Notes: generated by a model from the letters alone, not told the origin. DNA of 64,000 nt from Flavobacterium cerinum (GCF_024496085.1 NZ_CP101751.1:310001-374000), one strand, 5' to 3'. Shown: positions 9,103-17,952, counted from the stretch's first letter. Translations and numbers: made by a program.

Positions 9103-11247
9103 ATGATTACAAAAACTGTTCTGATTCTTACAACTGTAGGAATGTCTTTAATTTCAGGGAACGAGGACAAGTCTAAGCGAAACGGCGACCCGACCAATCC
9201 GCTTTTGGCTACTTACAACACCCCTTACGAAGTCCCTCCTTTTCATTTAATTAAAAATGAACATTTTAAACCGGCTTTACTGGAAGGTATTAAAATTCAC
9301 CAACAAGAAATTGATGCCATTGCCAACAATCCGGCCAAACCCACTTTTGACAACACTATTCTGGCATTGGAAAATTCCGGTCAGTTATTAAATCGGGTTG
9401 CAACTGTTTTCGGCAATTTAAGTTCGGCCAACACAAACGATCAGCTTCAGGCGATCGCACAGGAAATGGCGCCGATTTCTTCGAAACACAATGACAACAT
9501 TTACCTGAACGAAAAATTATTTGCGCGTGTAAAAGCGGTTTGGGATGCCCGAAAAACATTAAAATTAACTCCGGAACAATCTCGTTTACTGGAGAAAAAA
9601 TACAAAGCATTTGTGCGCAGCGGTGCTAATCTTTCGGAAACCGACAAAGAAAAACTGCGTAAAATCAATAGTGATTTATCCTTGTTGTCTTTAAAATTTG
9701 GTAATAACATTTTAAAAGAGAACAATGCTTACGAACTGGTAATTGACAAAAAAGCTGATTTAGCCGGTTTACCCGACGAACTGATCCTTGCGGCGGCTGC
9801 CAAAGCCAAAGCTTCCGGTAAAGACGGAAAATGGGTATTTACATTAAGCAATTCCAGTGTAATGCCTTTTTTACAGTATGCTTCCAATCGCGAATTACGC
9901 AAACAGATCTGGACAGCTTACCAAAACCGCGGTAACAACAACAATGAGCTGGATAACAAACAAAATGTAATCCAGATGGCCAATCTACGTGGAGAGAAAG
10001 CGCGATTATTAGGTTATAAAAATCATGCTGCCTACGTATTAGAAGAAAGTATGGCCAAAACGCCGGAAAAAGCAACCGAATTACTAAATAAACTTTGGAA
10101 ACCGGCTCTAGAAAAAGCTAAATTGGAAACAGCCGATATTAAAAAAATGATGGTTGCCGATGGAATTTCCGAAGATGTACAACCTTATGACTGGCGTTAT
10201 TATGCTGAAAAAATACGTAAGGAACGTTACAATCTGGATGAACAGGAAGTAAAACCGTATTTCAGCATTGAAAATGTACAGAAAGGGATTTTTAAGGTGA
10301 CCGAAAATCTTTACGGATTAAAATTCGAAGAGTTAAAAGACGTTCCGAAATATCACGAAGATGTAACGGTATGGAAAGTTTTGGAAAAAGACGGAACACA
10401 AGTCGGTACTCTTTATATGGATTTCTATTCCCGTTCTTCTAAAAACGGCGGTGCCTGGATGACTTCTTACCGCGCTCAGAAAATGGAAAACGGAAAACGT
10501 ATTCCTCCGGTAATTTCAATTGTTTGTAATTATTCAAAACCAATTGGCAATACACCTACTTTATTGACATTTGATGAAACGACAACGTTCTTCCATGAAT
10601 TCGGTCACGCCTTACACGGATTATTATCCAACGTAAATTACCAAAGTATGGCCGGAACTTCCGTACCAAGAGACTTTGTAGAATTACCTTCACAGGTTAT
10701 GGAAAACTGGGCAGCAGAACCGGAAGTACTGAAAATGTATGCTAAACATTATCAAACCGGAGCCGTTATTCCGGATGCTTTAATTGACAAATTACAGAAA
10801 TCAGGCACTTTCGATCAGGGATTTGCAACCGTAGAATATCTTGCCGCTTCTTTACTGGATATGGAATACCATACACAACCCGGAGCTATTGCGCAAGATG
10901 CTACGGCATTCGAAGCCAATGCAATGAAAAAAATCGGTTTGACTAATTCGATAATCCCACGTTACAGAAGTACCTATTTCAATCACATTTTCGCAGGTGG
11001 TTATTCTGCCGGCTATTATAGCTACATCTGGTCAGGTGTATTGGATACCGATGCATTTGAAGCGTTTAAGAGCACTTCACTATTCAATCAGGAAAAAGCA
11101 AAAGCTTTCCGTAAATATATTCTTGAAAAAGGAGGAACAGAAGACCCGATGACCCTTTATAAAAAATTCCGAGGAGAGGAACCCAATATCACTCCGCTAT
11201 TAAACAAACGCGGTTTAAATAATGGAGTCAAACCTTTGAAAAACTAG
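9103..11247 (+). CDS. M3 family zinc metallopeptidase (Dcp/oligopeptidase A-like)
   Basis: 714 residues, the usual length for peptidyl-dipeptidase Dcp. The zinc site is complete: H498-E499-F500-G501-H502, with E527 (ELPSQVMENWA) 29 residues after the first His, the spacing seen in thimet oligopeptidase. The N-terminus (MITKTVLILTTVGMSLISGN) looks like a weak signal peptide, so the enzyme may be exported and trim peptides in the periplasm; this is less certain than the catalysis. The N-terminal half is the helical M3 fold (NPLLATYNTPYEVPPFHLIKNEHF, typical of Dcp). It is monocistronic with a terminator directly after it. There is no sign of inactivation. Confidence 0.93.
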   Translation: MITKTVLILTTVGMSLISGNEDKSKRNGDPTNPLLATYNTPYEVPPFHLIKNEHFKPALLEGIKIHQQEIDAIANNPAKPTFDNTILALENSGQLLNRVATVFGNLSSANTNDQLQAIAQEMAPISSKHNDNIYLNEKLFARVKAVWDARKTLKLTPEQSRLLEKKYKAFVRSGANLSETDKEKLRKINSDLSLLSLKFGNNILKENNAYELVIDKKADLAGLPDELILAAAAKAKASGKDGKWVFTLSNSSVMPFLQYASNRELRKQIWTAYQNRGNNNNELDNKQNVIQMANLRGEKARLLGYKNHAAYVLEESMAKTPEKATELLNKLWKPALEKAKLETADIKKMMVADGISEDVQPYDWRYYAEKIRKERYNLDEQEVKPYFSIENVQKGIFKVTENLYGLKFEELKDVPKYHEDVTVWKVLEKDGTQVGTLYMDFYSRSSKNGGAWMTSYRAQKMENGKRIPPVISIVCNYSKPIGNTPTLLTFDETTTFFHEFGHALHGLLSNVNYQSMAGTSVPRDFVELPSQVMENWAAEPEVLKMYAKHYQTGAVIPDALIDKLQKSGTFDQGFATVEYLAASLLDMEYHTQPGAIAQDATAFEANAMKKIGLTNSIIPRYRSTYFNHIFAGGYSAGYYSYIWSGVLDTDAFEAFKSTSLFNQEKAKAFRKYILEKGGTEDPMTLYKKFRGEEPNITPLLNKRGLNNGVKPLKN

Positions 11248-11290
11248 ACAGAAGTAAAGTCAAAAAAGGGAATACAGAGGACTAAAGCAG

Positions 11291-11333
11291 AAAACGATCA
11301 AGGGCAAAACTAAAGAGCCTTTGATCGTTTTTT
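11291..11333 (+). terminator. terminator after the M3 peptidase
   Basis: A 15-bp stem with one mismatch (AAAACGATCAAGGGC / GCCTTTGATCGTTTT) is followed by a T-run. Confidence 0.8.
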
Positions 11334-11371
11334 AAATTTCATTACCTTAGTTCTATAGTGAAAAAAGCGTC

Positions 11372-11845
11372 ATGTATAGCCCAAAACAAATAGCCAATTA
11401 TTTTTTAGCCAATTACAGTAACGGTCAAAATATAACACCAATGAAGCTAATTAAATTAGTTTACATTGCTCATGGTTGGTATTTAGGGATTACAGATAAA
11501 GCATTAATAGATGAAAATCCTGAAGCATGGAAATACGGCCCGGTAATTCCCAGTCTCTATCATCAATACAAAAGCTATGGAAATGCTCCAATAGAAAAAC
11601 ATAACGGAACATCCGCTTTAGACAATAATGAAGATGAAAAATTTCTGGATAGAATATGGGAAGTGTACGGAAAATACAACGGTATCGAATTAAGTGCAAA
11701 AACGCATCAGGAAGACTCTCCCTGGTCCAGAGTTTGGAATACAATAAAAAACAATGATTTTTTTTCGTTACAGATTCCTGAAATTTTTATAAAAGAGCAC
11801 TACAAAAGTCTTCTCAAACAAAATCAGAGAAAAAAAGCTGTATAA
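11372..11845 (+). CDS. Panacea (DUF4065 / GepA-like) domain protein, probable antitoxin
   Basis: 157 residues, essentially one Panacea domain. The family signature is clear: YSPKQIANYFLA at the start, TPMKLIKLVYIAHGWYLG (the Lys-Leu-x-Lys-Leu-xYxxH motif), then EAWKYGPVIPSLYHQYK and the C-terminal SPWSRVW. Panacea proteins are the antitoxin half of many toxin-antitoxin pairs (PanAT) with very varied partner toxins, and some occur in mobile elements as SocA/GepA-like proteins. Here the stop codon is 2 nt before the start of a small membrane protein, so the two are almost certainly co-translated. The antitoxin role is inferred from family and gene order. No HTH is fused to it. Confidence 0.85.
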   Translation: MYSPKQIANYFLANYSNGQNITPMKLIKLVYIAHGWYLGITDKALIDENPEAWKYGPVIPSLYHQYKSYGNAPIEKHNGTSALDNNEDEKFLDRIWEVYGKYNGIELSAKTHQEDSPWSRVWNTIKNNDFFSLQIPEIFIKEHYKSLLKQNQRKKAV

Positions 11846-11847
11846 CC

Positions 11848-12228
11848 ATGCCATCTGATTTAAGTACTAATCTGAACTATATCCATTCTGAATCAGAGAA
11901 TACAGATAGCGATCATAAATCAAAAAAAGAGGAACAGATATTTGAAAAACAGAAAAACTATATCCGGTATACCTTTAATGATTTAAAAAACAAACGTTAT
12001 TCTACTAATACCAAACTTAGAATCTATTTGGCAATCTGGTCTTCCTTTATTGTAACTTATTGGCTATGGAAAGTCGGAGAAATTTTAATAAACAACAACG
12101 ATCGTTACTGTTTATCAGATACTGTTTTAAATGTCCTATTAGGAACTGCAACATTAAATGTACTAGGTATTGTTGCTATCGCTATGTATGATCTATTTAA
12201 TGGAAAATCTGAAGACAAAATACAATAA
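11848..12228 (+). CDS. two-TM small membrane protein, candidate toxin of a Panacea pair
   Basis: 126 residues. A hydrophilic, Ser/Lys/Glu-rich N-terminus of about 60 residues is followed by two predicted transmembrane helices (IYLAIWSSFIVTYWLWKVG and VLLGTATLNVLGIVAIAMYDL) and a short charged tail. It matches no enzyme family I recognise. Its position 2 nt after the Panacea gene, with a shared terminator, makes it the natural partner; small membrane-active toxins are among the known partners of Panacea antitoxins. It could also be an effector of another type or simply a co-transcribed membrane protein. Both genes are bounded by terminators, so the pair forms an isolated two-gene unit. Confidence 0.7.
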   Translation: MPSDLSTNLNYIHSESENTDSDHKSKKEEQIFEKQKNYIRYTFNDLKNKRYSTNTKLRIYLAIWSSFIVTYWLWKVGEILINNNDRYCLSDTVLNVLLGTATLNVLGIVAIAMYDLFNGKSEDKIQ

Positions 12229-12248
12229 AGCCTCGAATTTCGAGGCTT
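12228..12248. terminator. bidirectional terminator
   Basis: AAGCCTCGA-ATT-TCGAGGCTT is a perfect 9-bp stem with T-rich sequence on the plus-strand side. It separates the Panacea pair from the convergent SnoaL-like gene. Confidence 0.85.
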
Positions 12249-12253
12249 ATTTT

Positions 12254-12619
12254 TTATCCGTGGTACACACGTGAGGCAATTATTTTTCCGTTTTTCACAT
12301 CCAGAACTTCCGCAACCAGCATATCATCTTCTCCGTCAACTTTACGGATATATTCCATAAACACGCGATCTGAATTAGCCGTTAAAGATGTTACTTTATA
12401 ATTCAAACTCGGTAAACGATCAAAAGCATCTTGCCACCAGGCTCTCATGGCGTCTTTTCCAACTACCAGCCCTTTTGTTTCCGGTTGGTGGATTTTTAAT
12501 TTCGGACTAAAATGTTGCGCTTCATCATCGTAAAGCGACAGTAATTTTTCCAGTTGTTTGGTATTAAATGCTTCAAACCAACGGAAAGCAATTGATTGTA
12601 ATGCTTCTGGTGTCATCAT
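12254..12619 (-). CDS. SnoaL-like / NTF2-fold protein
   Basis: The start is set at the ATG at 12619 (MMTPEALQSIAFRWFEAFN) because the longer reading begins with TTG inside the upstream terminator hairpin; 121 residues result. It has the pattern of the SnoaL/NTF2 fold: an N-terminal helix (FRWFEAFNTKQLEKLLSLYDDEAQHFSP), then MRAWWQDAFDRLPSLNYKV and strands with VFMEYIRKVDGEDDMLVAEVLDVKNGKIIASRVYHG. Members range from isomerases to ligand-binding proteins, so the function is open. It lies downstream of the pseudouridine synthase but is separated from it by a terminator. Confidence 0.75.
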   Translation of the reverse strand: MMTPEALQSIAFRWFEAFNTKQLEKLLSLYDDEAQHFSPKLKIHQPETKGLVVGKDAMRAWWQDAFDRLPSLNYKVTSLTANSDRVFMEYIRKVDGEDDMLVAEVLDVKNGKIIASRVYHG

Positions 12620-12630
12620 TAGGGTTAAAA

Positions 12631-12654
12631 AATCCCGAAGCAAGCTTCAGGATT
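12631..12654 (-). terminator. terminator of the pseudouridine synthase gene
   Basis: On the minus strand, AATCCTGAAGC-TT-GCTTCGGGATT is followed directly by TTTTTT. Its position over the TTG at 12643 argues against that TTG being a start codon. Confidence 0.8.
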
Positions 12655-12660
12655 GTGGAT

Positions 12661-13548
12661 TTATATATTTTTTAGGTTGATTATTTCCTGATCGGTCAGA
12701 AAACGCCAGTTTCCTCTCGGAAGATTTTTCTTCGTCAGTCCGGCAAAAACAACACGGTCTACTTTAATTACATCGTATTCCAAATGTTCAAAAATAGAAC
12801 GTACCACTTTTACGTTAGATGTTTTCATTTTTAAACCGATTTCACTTTTAGGTTCGTTTTCGATGTATGAAATTTCCTCTACATACACTCTAAAATTATC
12901 AATCGTAAGTCCTTTTTGGATTTTTTCCAGATCTTCAAACTTCAGATTTTTATCCAGCGTTACCTGATACACTTTAGAAGAACGTTGGTTTGGTGACGTA
13001 AATTTACGCGCCATATCGGAATCGTTTGTAAAAAGCAACAAACCGGTTGTTGATTTATCCATACGTCCTACCGCTTGTAATTTTGCTTTTGTCGCATTGC
13101 GAACCAAATCCAAAACATTCGTTGTATTTCCATCGCCATCGCCGGCAGTAGTAAATCCTTTTGGTTTATTTAAAAGGATATATTCTTTTTTCTCCGGTAT
13201 AATCAGCACTCCGTCAAAGTTAACCACATCTCCGGGTTTTACTTTGTATCCCATTTCTGTAATTACCTCACCGTTTACTTTTACGTTACCGGACTGGATA
13301 TAGATATCCGCATCTCTACGGGAACAAACTCCGGAATTAGAAATATATTTATTCAGACGGATATCATCTGAAGCGGCTGCTTTTGGTGCTTTTGGCTTTT
13401 TATCAAACGCCGGTTTCGGTTTTGAAAAATTATTTTTCTTCTCGTCTCTCTTAAAATTAGAGCCACCCGCTGCATTTGACTTCTTTGGCCCGAAGCTCGG
13501 TTTACCGTTAGAAGCCCCTTTTCTGTTATTTCCTTTTCCGTTATTCAT
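12661..13548 (-). CDS. RsuA/RluB-family rRNA pseudouridine synthase
   Basis: 295 residues. Residues 1-60 are a Lys/Asn/Gly-rich disordered tail (NGKGNNRKGASNGK) common in Bacteroidota homologues. An S4 RNA-binding domain follows (IRLNKYISNSGVCSRRDADIYI, VKVNGEVITEMGYKV), then the catalytic domain with LLNKPKGFTT and the active-site motif GRMDKSTTGLLLFTND, where the Asp is the catalytic residue (Met replaces the usual Leu before it). It isomerises a uridine in rRNA, probably 23S (RluB-like) from overall similarity, though the exact site cannot be told. A -7 promoter box lies 17 nt upstream and its own terminator follows. Confidence 0.92.
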   Translation of the reverse strand: MNNGKGNNRKGASNGKPSFGPKKSNAAGGSNFKRDEKKNNFSKPKPAFDKKPKAPKAAASDDIRLNKYISNSGVCSRRDADIYIQSGNVKVNGEVITEMGYKVKPGDVVNFDGVLIIPEKKEYILLNKPKGFTTAGDGDGNTTNVLDLVRNATKAKLQAVGRMDKSTTGLLLFTNDSDMARKFTSPNQRSSKVYQVTLDKNLKFEDLEKIQKGLTIDNFRVYVEEISYIENEPKSEIGLKMKTSNVKVVRSIFEHLEYDVIKVDRVVFAGLTKKNLPRGNWRFLTDQEIINLKNI

Positions 13549-13565
13549 TTCACTAAAAATTTTTG

Positions 13566-13573
13566 CAAAGATA
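13566..13573 (-). promoter_or_regulatory. -7 promoter box (TATCTTTG) of the pseudouridine synthase gene
   Basis: Plus-strand CAAAGATA reads TATCTTTG, matching the Bacteroidota TAnnTTTG consensus. It ends 17 nt before the start codon, the same spacing as at the mvaD promoter. Confidence 0.6.
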
Positions 13574-13615
13574 CTATTTATCTCTTTGTCTGTTAAAAAA
13601 GTATTTTTTTAAAGA

Positions 13616-14539
13616 TTATGCTAAACCGGCCAGCAGTTTTTTTCCATTGATCAAGACAGTCGGATCAATTAATGCAATGCAAAACACTCCGGCTACAATC
13701 AGGGTTTTTAGAATATTATGCAGCTGAATATATTGTTGCTGGGTTTCCGATTTCCACAATAAGCGGATAAACCACATTAAGATAATCAATGCTACGTAAA
13801 AATAGATATCCATATAACCGACATCATATTTTTCAATCAGAATGAATACCGGGATTATTGTAGCAATTGTCAATATGGTAATGACTTTTTTAGAAACTGT
13901 TGTTCCGAACCGAACCGGTATCGTCTGATAATTGACTGTCAGATCTCCTTTTATATTTTCCAGGTCTTTGATCATTTCGCGAATCAGAATAAGCAGGAAA
14001 AGGAATCCTGCATGGGCAAAAATCACATGGTAAAAGTTTTTGAAATACAATAAGATTCCGAAAAACGGCATTACTGCTAATACTGAAGCGGTTAAATTTC
14101 CGATAATCGGATATTTCTTTAATTTATGCGAGTAAAACCAGATCAGGAAAATATAGGCTGCAAAAAACAAAGCCGCTCGCCAGGAAATAATATAAGCCAG
14201 TGCCGTCGCAAGAAAATTGAGTCCGAAATAGACTTTTAATTTGGTTTGCTGACTCACCAACCGATCTAACATTGATTTATTCGGACGGTTAATCAGGTCT
14301 TTTTGTGCATCGTAAAAATTATTGATAATATAACCTGATGCTATTGTTAATGTGGACACAAAAACCAAAATAAACAAACGCCAGTCGAGAATGACATCTA
14401 AAGCACGTTCGTCTTTCGCCAGAATAAAGATCGACGACAGGTATTGTGCCAATACAATTACCGGGATATTATAACCGCGTACCACAGAAAACAAACTGAG
14501 GATCTTCATCAAAGTCAATTTGGATTTACGGGTAAGCAT
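13616..14539 (-). CDS. UbiA-family prenyltransferase (geranylgeranylglycerol-phosphate synthase-like)
   Basis: 307 residues with about eight to nine hydrophobic helices. The two Asp-rich motifs of UbiA enzymes are visible: NNFYDAQKDLINRPNKS (NDxxDxxxD-like, around residues 68-84) and IREMIKDLENIKGDLTVNYQTIPVRFG for the second (DxxxD). These bind Mg-diphosphate and transfer an isoprenoid chain to an acceptor at the inner membrane. The subfamily found beside mevalonate genes in Flavobacteriia is usually annotated as geranylgeranylglycerol-phosphate geranylgeranyltransferase; the acceptor cannot be proved here. It is the third gene of a minus-strand cluster after mvaD and mevalonate kinase, with a 57-bp gap, fitting a shared isoprenoid supply. 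Confidence 0.88.
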   Translation of the reverse strand: MLTRKSKLTLMKILSLFSVVRGYNIPVIVLAQYLSSIFILAKDERALDVILDWRLFILVFVSTLTIASGYIINNFYDAQKDLINRPNKSMLDRLVSQQTKLKVYFGLNFLATALAYIISWRAALFFAAYIFLIWFYSHKLKKYPIIGNLTASVLAVMPFFGILLYFKNFYHVIFAHAGFLFLLILIREMIKDLENIKGDLTVNYQTIPVRFGTTVSKKVITILTIATIIPVFILIEKYDVGYMDIYFYVALIILMWFIRLLWKSETQQQYIQLHNILKTLIVAGVFCIALIDPTVLINGKKLLAGLA

Positions 14540-14596
14540 AGTGATTAAGGCAGTTACATTTAGCGTCCGGGAAATTTCCGACCGAAAAGTTATAAA

Positions 14597-15535
14597 TTAG
14601 AATTGATATACGACTTCTAACTTATAATCTTTTAAGGATTCTTTAGCTTTTTCCAGATTTTGCGTAAATCCAAGTATGTAGCCTCCGCCACCGGAACCAC
14701 ATAATTTCAGGTAGTAATCATTCGTATCGATCCCTTTTTGCCATACCTGATGGAATTGCTCCGGAATCATTGGTTTAAAGTGATTTAATACGACTTTTGA
14801 TAGTTTTTTGGTATTCGAAAACAAGGATTTGATGTCACCGTGCAAAAAGTTTTCCACGCAGGCATCTGTATGTTTTACAAATTGTGTTTTCAGCATTTTT
14901 CGGAATCCCTGATCTTTCAGGTTTTCCATAAAGATATTAACCATTGGCGCGGTTTCCCCCACTATACCGGAATCAATCAAAAATACCGCTCCTTTACCTT
15001 CGGTACTTTGTGACGGAATTCCTGTCGGTTCAATATGATCTTTTGAGTTGATCAATATCGGAAGGCTCAGATAGCTGTTCAGCGGATCTAATCCTGAGCT
15101 TTTCCCATGGAAAAACGATTCCATCTGGGCAAAGATATTTTTTAACTGTAGTAATTTTTCTCTTGTCAGATTTTCCAGTACGGTAATCTTATTGTTTGCA
15201 TATTTATCATAAATAGCCGCCACCAAAGCACCGCTACTTCCCACTCCGTATCCTTGCGGAATACTGGAATCGAAATACATTCCTTCGGTAACATCCGCTT
15301 TTAAAGCCGCTAAATTAAAAGTAACCAAATCCGGATACTCTTCCTGAAGATCTTCCAGATAAGCAACAAAACGTTGTAAAGCTGCATTTGATTTCACTGA
15401 TTCCTCGGTCGGGTTGTCCGCTATTTTCAATGCTCCGTTATAAAAATTATACGGGATCGATAATCCTTTGGAATCTTTGATAATACCGTACTCTCCGAAG
15501 AGTAGAATTTTCGAGTAAAAAAGTGGTCCTTTCAT
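14597..15535 (-). CDS. mevalonate kinase (GHMP kinase family)
   Basis: 312 residues. The N-terminus KILLFGEYGIIKDSKGLSIP is the mevalonate kinase type of GHMP motif 1. Motif 2, the ATP-binding glycine-rich loop, is PQGYGVGSSGALVAAI, and motif 3 near the C-terminus is LCGSGGGGYILGF. It phosphorylates mevalonate in the classical mevalonate pathway in the cytosol. It lies 66 bp downstream of mvaD. No separate phosphomevalonate kinase is in the window; in this group that step may be done by another GHMP kinase elsewhere. A broader GHMP specificity cannot be excluded. Confidence 0.85.
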   Translation of the reverse strand: MKGPLFYSKILLFGEYGIIKDSKGLSIPYNFYNGALKIADNPTEESVKSNAALQRFVAYLEDLQEEYPDLVTFNLAALKADVTEGMYFDSSIPQGYGVGSSGALVAAIYDKYANNKITVLENLTREKLLQLKNIFAQMESFFHGKSSGLDPLNSYLSLPILINSKDHIEPTGIPSQSTEGKGAVFLIDSGIVGETAPMVNIFMENLKDQGFRKMLKTQFVKHTDACVENFLHGDIKSLFSNTKKLSKVVLNHFKPMIPEQFHQVWQKGIDTNDYYLKLCGSGGGGYILGFTQNLEKAKESLKDYKLEVVYQF

Positions 15536-15601
15536 ATGCTTATTTCCTGCTTTAATAACGCTATACTGCTAAATCCAGTATAAAGGTAATGAAAAAAAGT
15601 A

Positions 15602-16687
15602 TTAATTAATCTTTTCGCTTCCTTTTCCGATTTCGTCACAAATGTACTGACTGTTTTGACAATAGCCAACTAATTCCTGCTGAATAAATTCCAACACTTT
15701 TTCTTTCACTTGTTGCGGATACAAAACATGTACGTTTGCACCGGCGTCAAGCGTAAAACACACCGGAACTCCGGTTTCGCTTCTATATTTCCAGATTCGG
15801 TTAATAATTTCCAGCGTATTGGGTTTCATCAGAATATAATACGGTACCGATGTCATCATTACAGCATGTAAAATCAAAGCTTCACTTTCTACAACTTTAA
15901 TAAAGTTTTCGAGATCTCCGTTTTGCAGAATCGTCTTTATTTTGGATAAATTCTCATGAGCCTGCTCAAATCTTTGTTCGGCAAAGGGATGACCGTGCAT
16001 CAAATCGTGGCCAACCGTACTCGACACTTGTTTTTCTCCTTTGTCTACCAACAAGATTGTATCCTGATAATTGTTAAAAACGTCATGAATTGTCTCCGGA
16101 AAAGTGATTCCGAATAAATCGGTACTTCCTTCAATTTCTTTATGTGCACCCCAAACGACTACGTTTCCTTTTACACTACGGCAGGCACTTCCGGATCCTA
16201 ATCGGGCGAGGAATGACGCTTTACTATAAAAATACGATTCCTCCATTTCCGGATTTAACGTCTTTTCAAGATTCATGATATTCATTGCCAAAGCAGCCAT
16301 ACCTGAAGCCGATGACGCAATCCCGGAACTATGCGGAAAAGTGTTAAGCGTATCGATTGTAAAATGATAGTTTTTCAAATAAGGACAATAGCTTTCAATT
16401 CGTTCAAAAAACTTCTGAATCTTCGGTTTAAAGGTTTCTTTTTCTTTTCCTTCAAATAACAAATCGAATGAAAAACCGTTATCGGATTCTTTTTTAACAA
16501 AGGATAGTTTTGTTACTGTTTTACAGTTATTCAAAGTAAAACTAACAGACGGATTGGCCGGAATCTGGTGTTCTTTTTTCCCCCAGTATTTCACTAATGC
16601 AATATTACTGGGCGCACTCCATTCGAAACTCCCTTTTTCCAATCCCTCCAACGTACCGTTGTAAATAAAATCCTTTTCTAAAAGCAT
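15602..16687 (-). CDS. mvaD: diphosphomevalonate decarboxylase
   Basis: 361 residues. The N-terminal signature SAPSNIALVKYWGKKE is diagnostic of mevalonate diphosphate decarboxylase, and the phosphate-binding motif FPHSSGIASSASGMAALA follows. FLARLGSGSACRSVKGNVVVWG matches the conserved substrate region, and the C-terminal TLDAGANVHVLYP includes the catalytic Asp region. It makes isopentenyl diphosphate from mevalonate-5-diphosphate. It is the first gene of the isoprenoid cluster, with a TATCTTTG box just upstream, and is followed by mevalonate kinase and a UbiA prenyltransferase. Confidence 0.95.
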   Translation of the reverse strand: MLLEKDFIYNGTLEGLEKGSFEWSAPSNIALVKYWGKKEHQIPANPSVSFTLNNCKTVTKLSFVKKESDNGFSFDLLFEGKEKETFKPKIQKFFERIESYCPYLKNYHFTIDTLNTFPHSSGIASSASGMAALAMNIMNLEKTLNPEMEESYFYSKASFLARLGSGSACRSVKGNVVVWGAHKEIEGSTDLFGITFPETIHDVFNNYQDTILLVDKGEKQVSSTVGHDLMHGHPFAEQRFEQAHENLSKIKTILQNGDLENFIKVVESEALILHAVMMTSVPYYILMKPNTLEIINRIWKYRSETGVPVCFTLDAGANVHVLYPQQVKEKVLEFIQQELVGYCQNSQYICDEIGKGSEKIN

Positions 16688-16704
16688 ATTTTTAAAAATT
16701 TAGG

Positions 16705-16712
16705 CAAAGATA
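16705..16712 (-). promoter_or_regulatory. -7 promoter box (TATCTTTG) of the mvaD cluster
   Basis: Plus-strand CAAAGATA, 17 nt before the mvaD start, matches TAnnTTTG on the minus strand. Confidence 0.6.
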
Positions 16713-16734
16713 CTTTTTTTGATGTATTGATGAA

Positions 16735-16767
16735 TTGGAAAAAATTACCGGAATTCGTTTATTTTTG
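16735..16767 (+). promoter_or_regulatory. candidate promoter TTG-N22-TATTTTTG
   Basis: TTG at 16735 and TATTTTTG at 16760-16767 fit the Bacteroidota -33/-7 pattern. It would drive the small membrane protein starting at 16836, leaving a leader of roughly 60 nt. Confidence 0.5.
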
Positions 16768-16835
16768 TCCTACAATTCCTTTTGGCTTTGTCTTGTTCAA
16801 ATCACTACGCAGTTTCCTTATCTTCAACCTTATTT

Positions 16836-17216
16836 ATGAAACATAAATCACAATTTTCCGGTATTATACTGGGTATGCTATACGGCTTAGTTATTCGAAT
16901 GATTTCCGGCAAAGGTTATTTTGGAGACGTTTTTGAAATCAACAATATCTATCTTACTTGGGCGATCCCTATGATAATTGGTTTATCTCCCATTTTATTT
17001 GCAAATACTAAAATCTACAAATCAAAAATTAAACAATTCTTCTATCCGATTATTACACAATTTTCTTTCTTACTTTGTGCATTTGTAACCAGACGTTATG
17101 ATTTTTTATACATCACAATAGTAGGATTCGTGTTTTTCATTACTGCCGGAATTTTTGGAATTGCAATAGGTGCATATGTTAAAGATCGTATCAATAATAA
17201 AAAACAAAACGGATAA
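16836..17216 (+). CDS. hypothetical four-TM membrane protein
   Basis: The start is set at ATG 16836 (MKHKSQFSGIILGMLYGLV), since the extension to 16782 is polar and would precede the first helix by an unlikely tail. 126 residues with four hydrophobic helices (GIILGMLYGLVIRMI; IYLTWAIPMIIGLSPILF; FFYPIITQFSFLLCAFV; FLYITIVGFVFFITAGIFGIAIGAYV) and a Lys-rich C-terminus. It matches no family I recognise with confidence. It is a single gene between the mvaD cluster and tspO. The 177-bp stretch after it holds no further gene that I can see. Confidence 0.6.
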   Translation: MKHKSQFSGIILGMLYGLVIRMISGKGYFGDVFEINNIYLTWAIPMIIGLSPILFANTKIYKSKIKQFFYPIITQFSFLLCAFVTRRYDFLYITIVGFVFFITAGIFGIAIGAYVKDRINNKKQNG

Positions 17217-17393
17217 AAATCCGATAAAAACAATAAGTGTTTAACCATAGAATTCTTTATTCATCGAATATATAATAATCGGTTTTATTCGCTTTTTTCA
17301 ATATATTCGCCAATAATTGATTCTGTTTACGTGCTCAGAAAATTGAATTTTCAAAACCTGTTTTTCACCACGTATCCCAAAACGTAAAATATC

Positions 17394-17870
17394 ATGAGAA
17401 ACATCACCCGTATTTTAATGATTGTTGTAACCTGTCTTGTAGTGGGTTATTTTTCCGGAATTGTAACACGTGCCAGTATCGAAACCTGGTATCCTACTTT
17501 AATAAAACCTTCATTTAATCCGCCTAACTGGTTATTTCCACCGGTTTGGACTTCTTTATACATCATGATGGGAATTGCAGCCGGAATGGTTTGGAATCGT
17601 ATTGATTCTGAAAAGGAAGCTGTTAAAAGAGCTTTATTGTTCTTTGCTATTCAATTGGGATTAAATGCGTTGTGGTCGTATCTGTTTTTCGGGCTTCATA
17701 ATGTTTTACTAGCCTTAATCGAGCTTGCAGTACTTTGGTTATTGATCTACGAAACTTATCTTTCTTTTAAAAAAATCAATAAAATTGCAGGTTATCTGTT
17801 ATTACCTTATTTAGCCTGGGTTACTTTCGCAGGTGTACTAAATGCGAGTATCTGGCAGCTAAATCAATAA
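17394..17870 (+). CDS. tspO: TspO/MBR family tryptophan-rich sensory protein
   Basis: 158 residues with five transmembrane helices, the standard length and topology of TspO. The conserved core is present: WYPTLIKPSFNPPNWLFPPVW (PxxxPPxxxFxxVW), then LFFAIQLGLNALWSYLFFGL and AWVTFAGVLNASIWQLN, including the Trp and Asn residues that line the porphyrin/cholesterol site. TspO proteins bind tetrapyrroles and take part in stress and light-related responses at the membrane; the ligand here is inferred. It appears monocistronic. Confidence 0.93.
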   Translation: MRNITRILMIVVTCLVVGYFSGIVTRASIETWYPTLIKPSFNPPNWLFPPVWTSLYIMMGIAAGMVWNRIDSEKEAVKRALLFFAIQLGLNALWSYLFFGLHNVLLALIELAVLWLLIYETYLSFKKINKIAGYLLLPYLAWVTFAGVLNASIWQLNQ

Positions 17871-17952
17871 AAGAATTAAATATTTAACACAAATAGTAAA
17901 AATAAAAAACATTTTTGGTTAAATTTGAGAATATAAATCAAATTTGATCGAT

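Noticed and set aside
12620..12643. TTG at 12643 as start of the SnoaL-like gene
   Set aside because: It lies inside the terminator hairpin of the upstream gene; the ATG pair at 12616-12619 is better.
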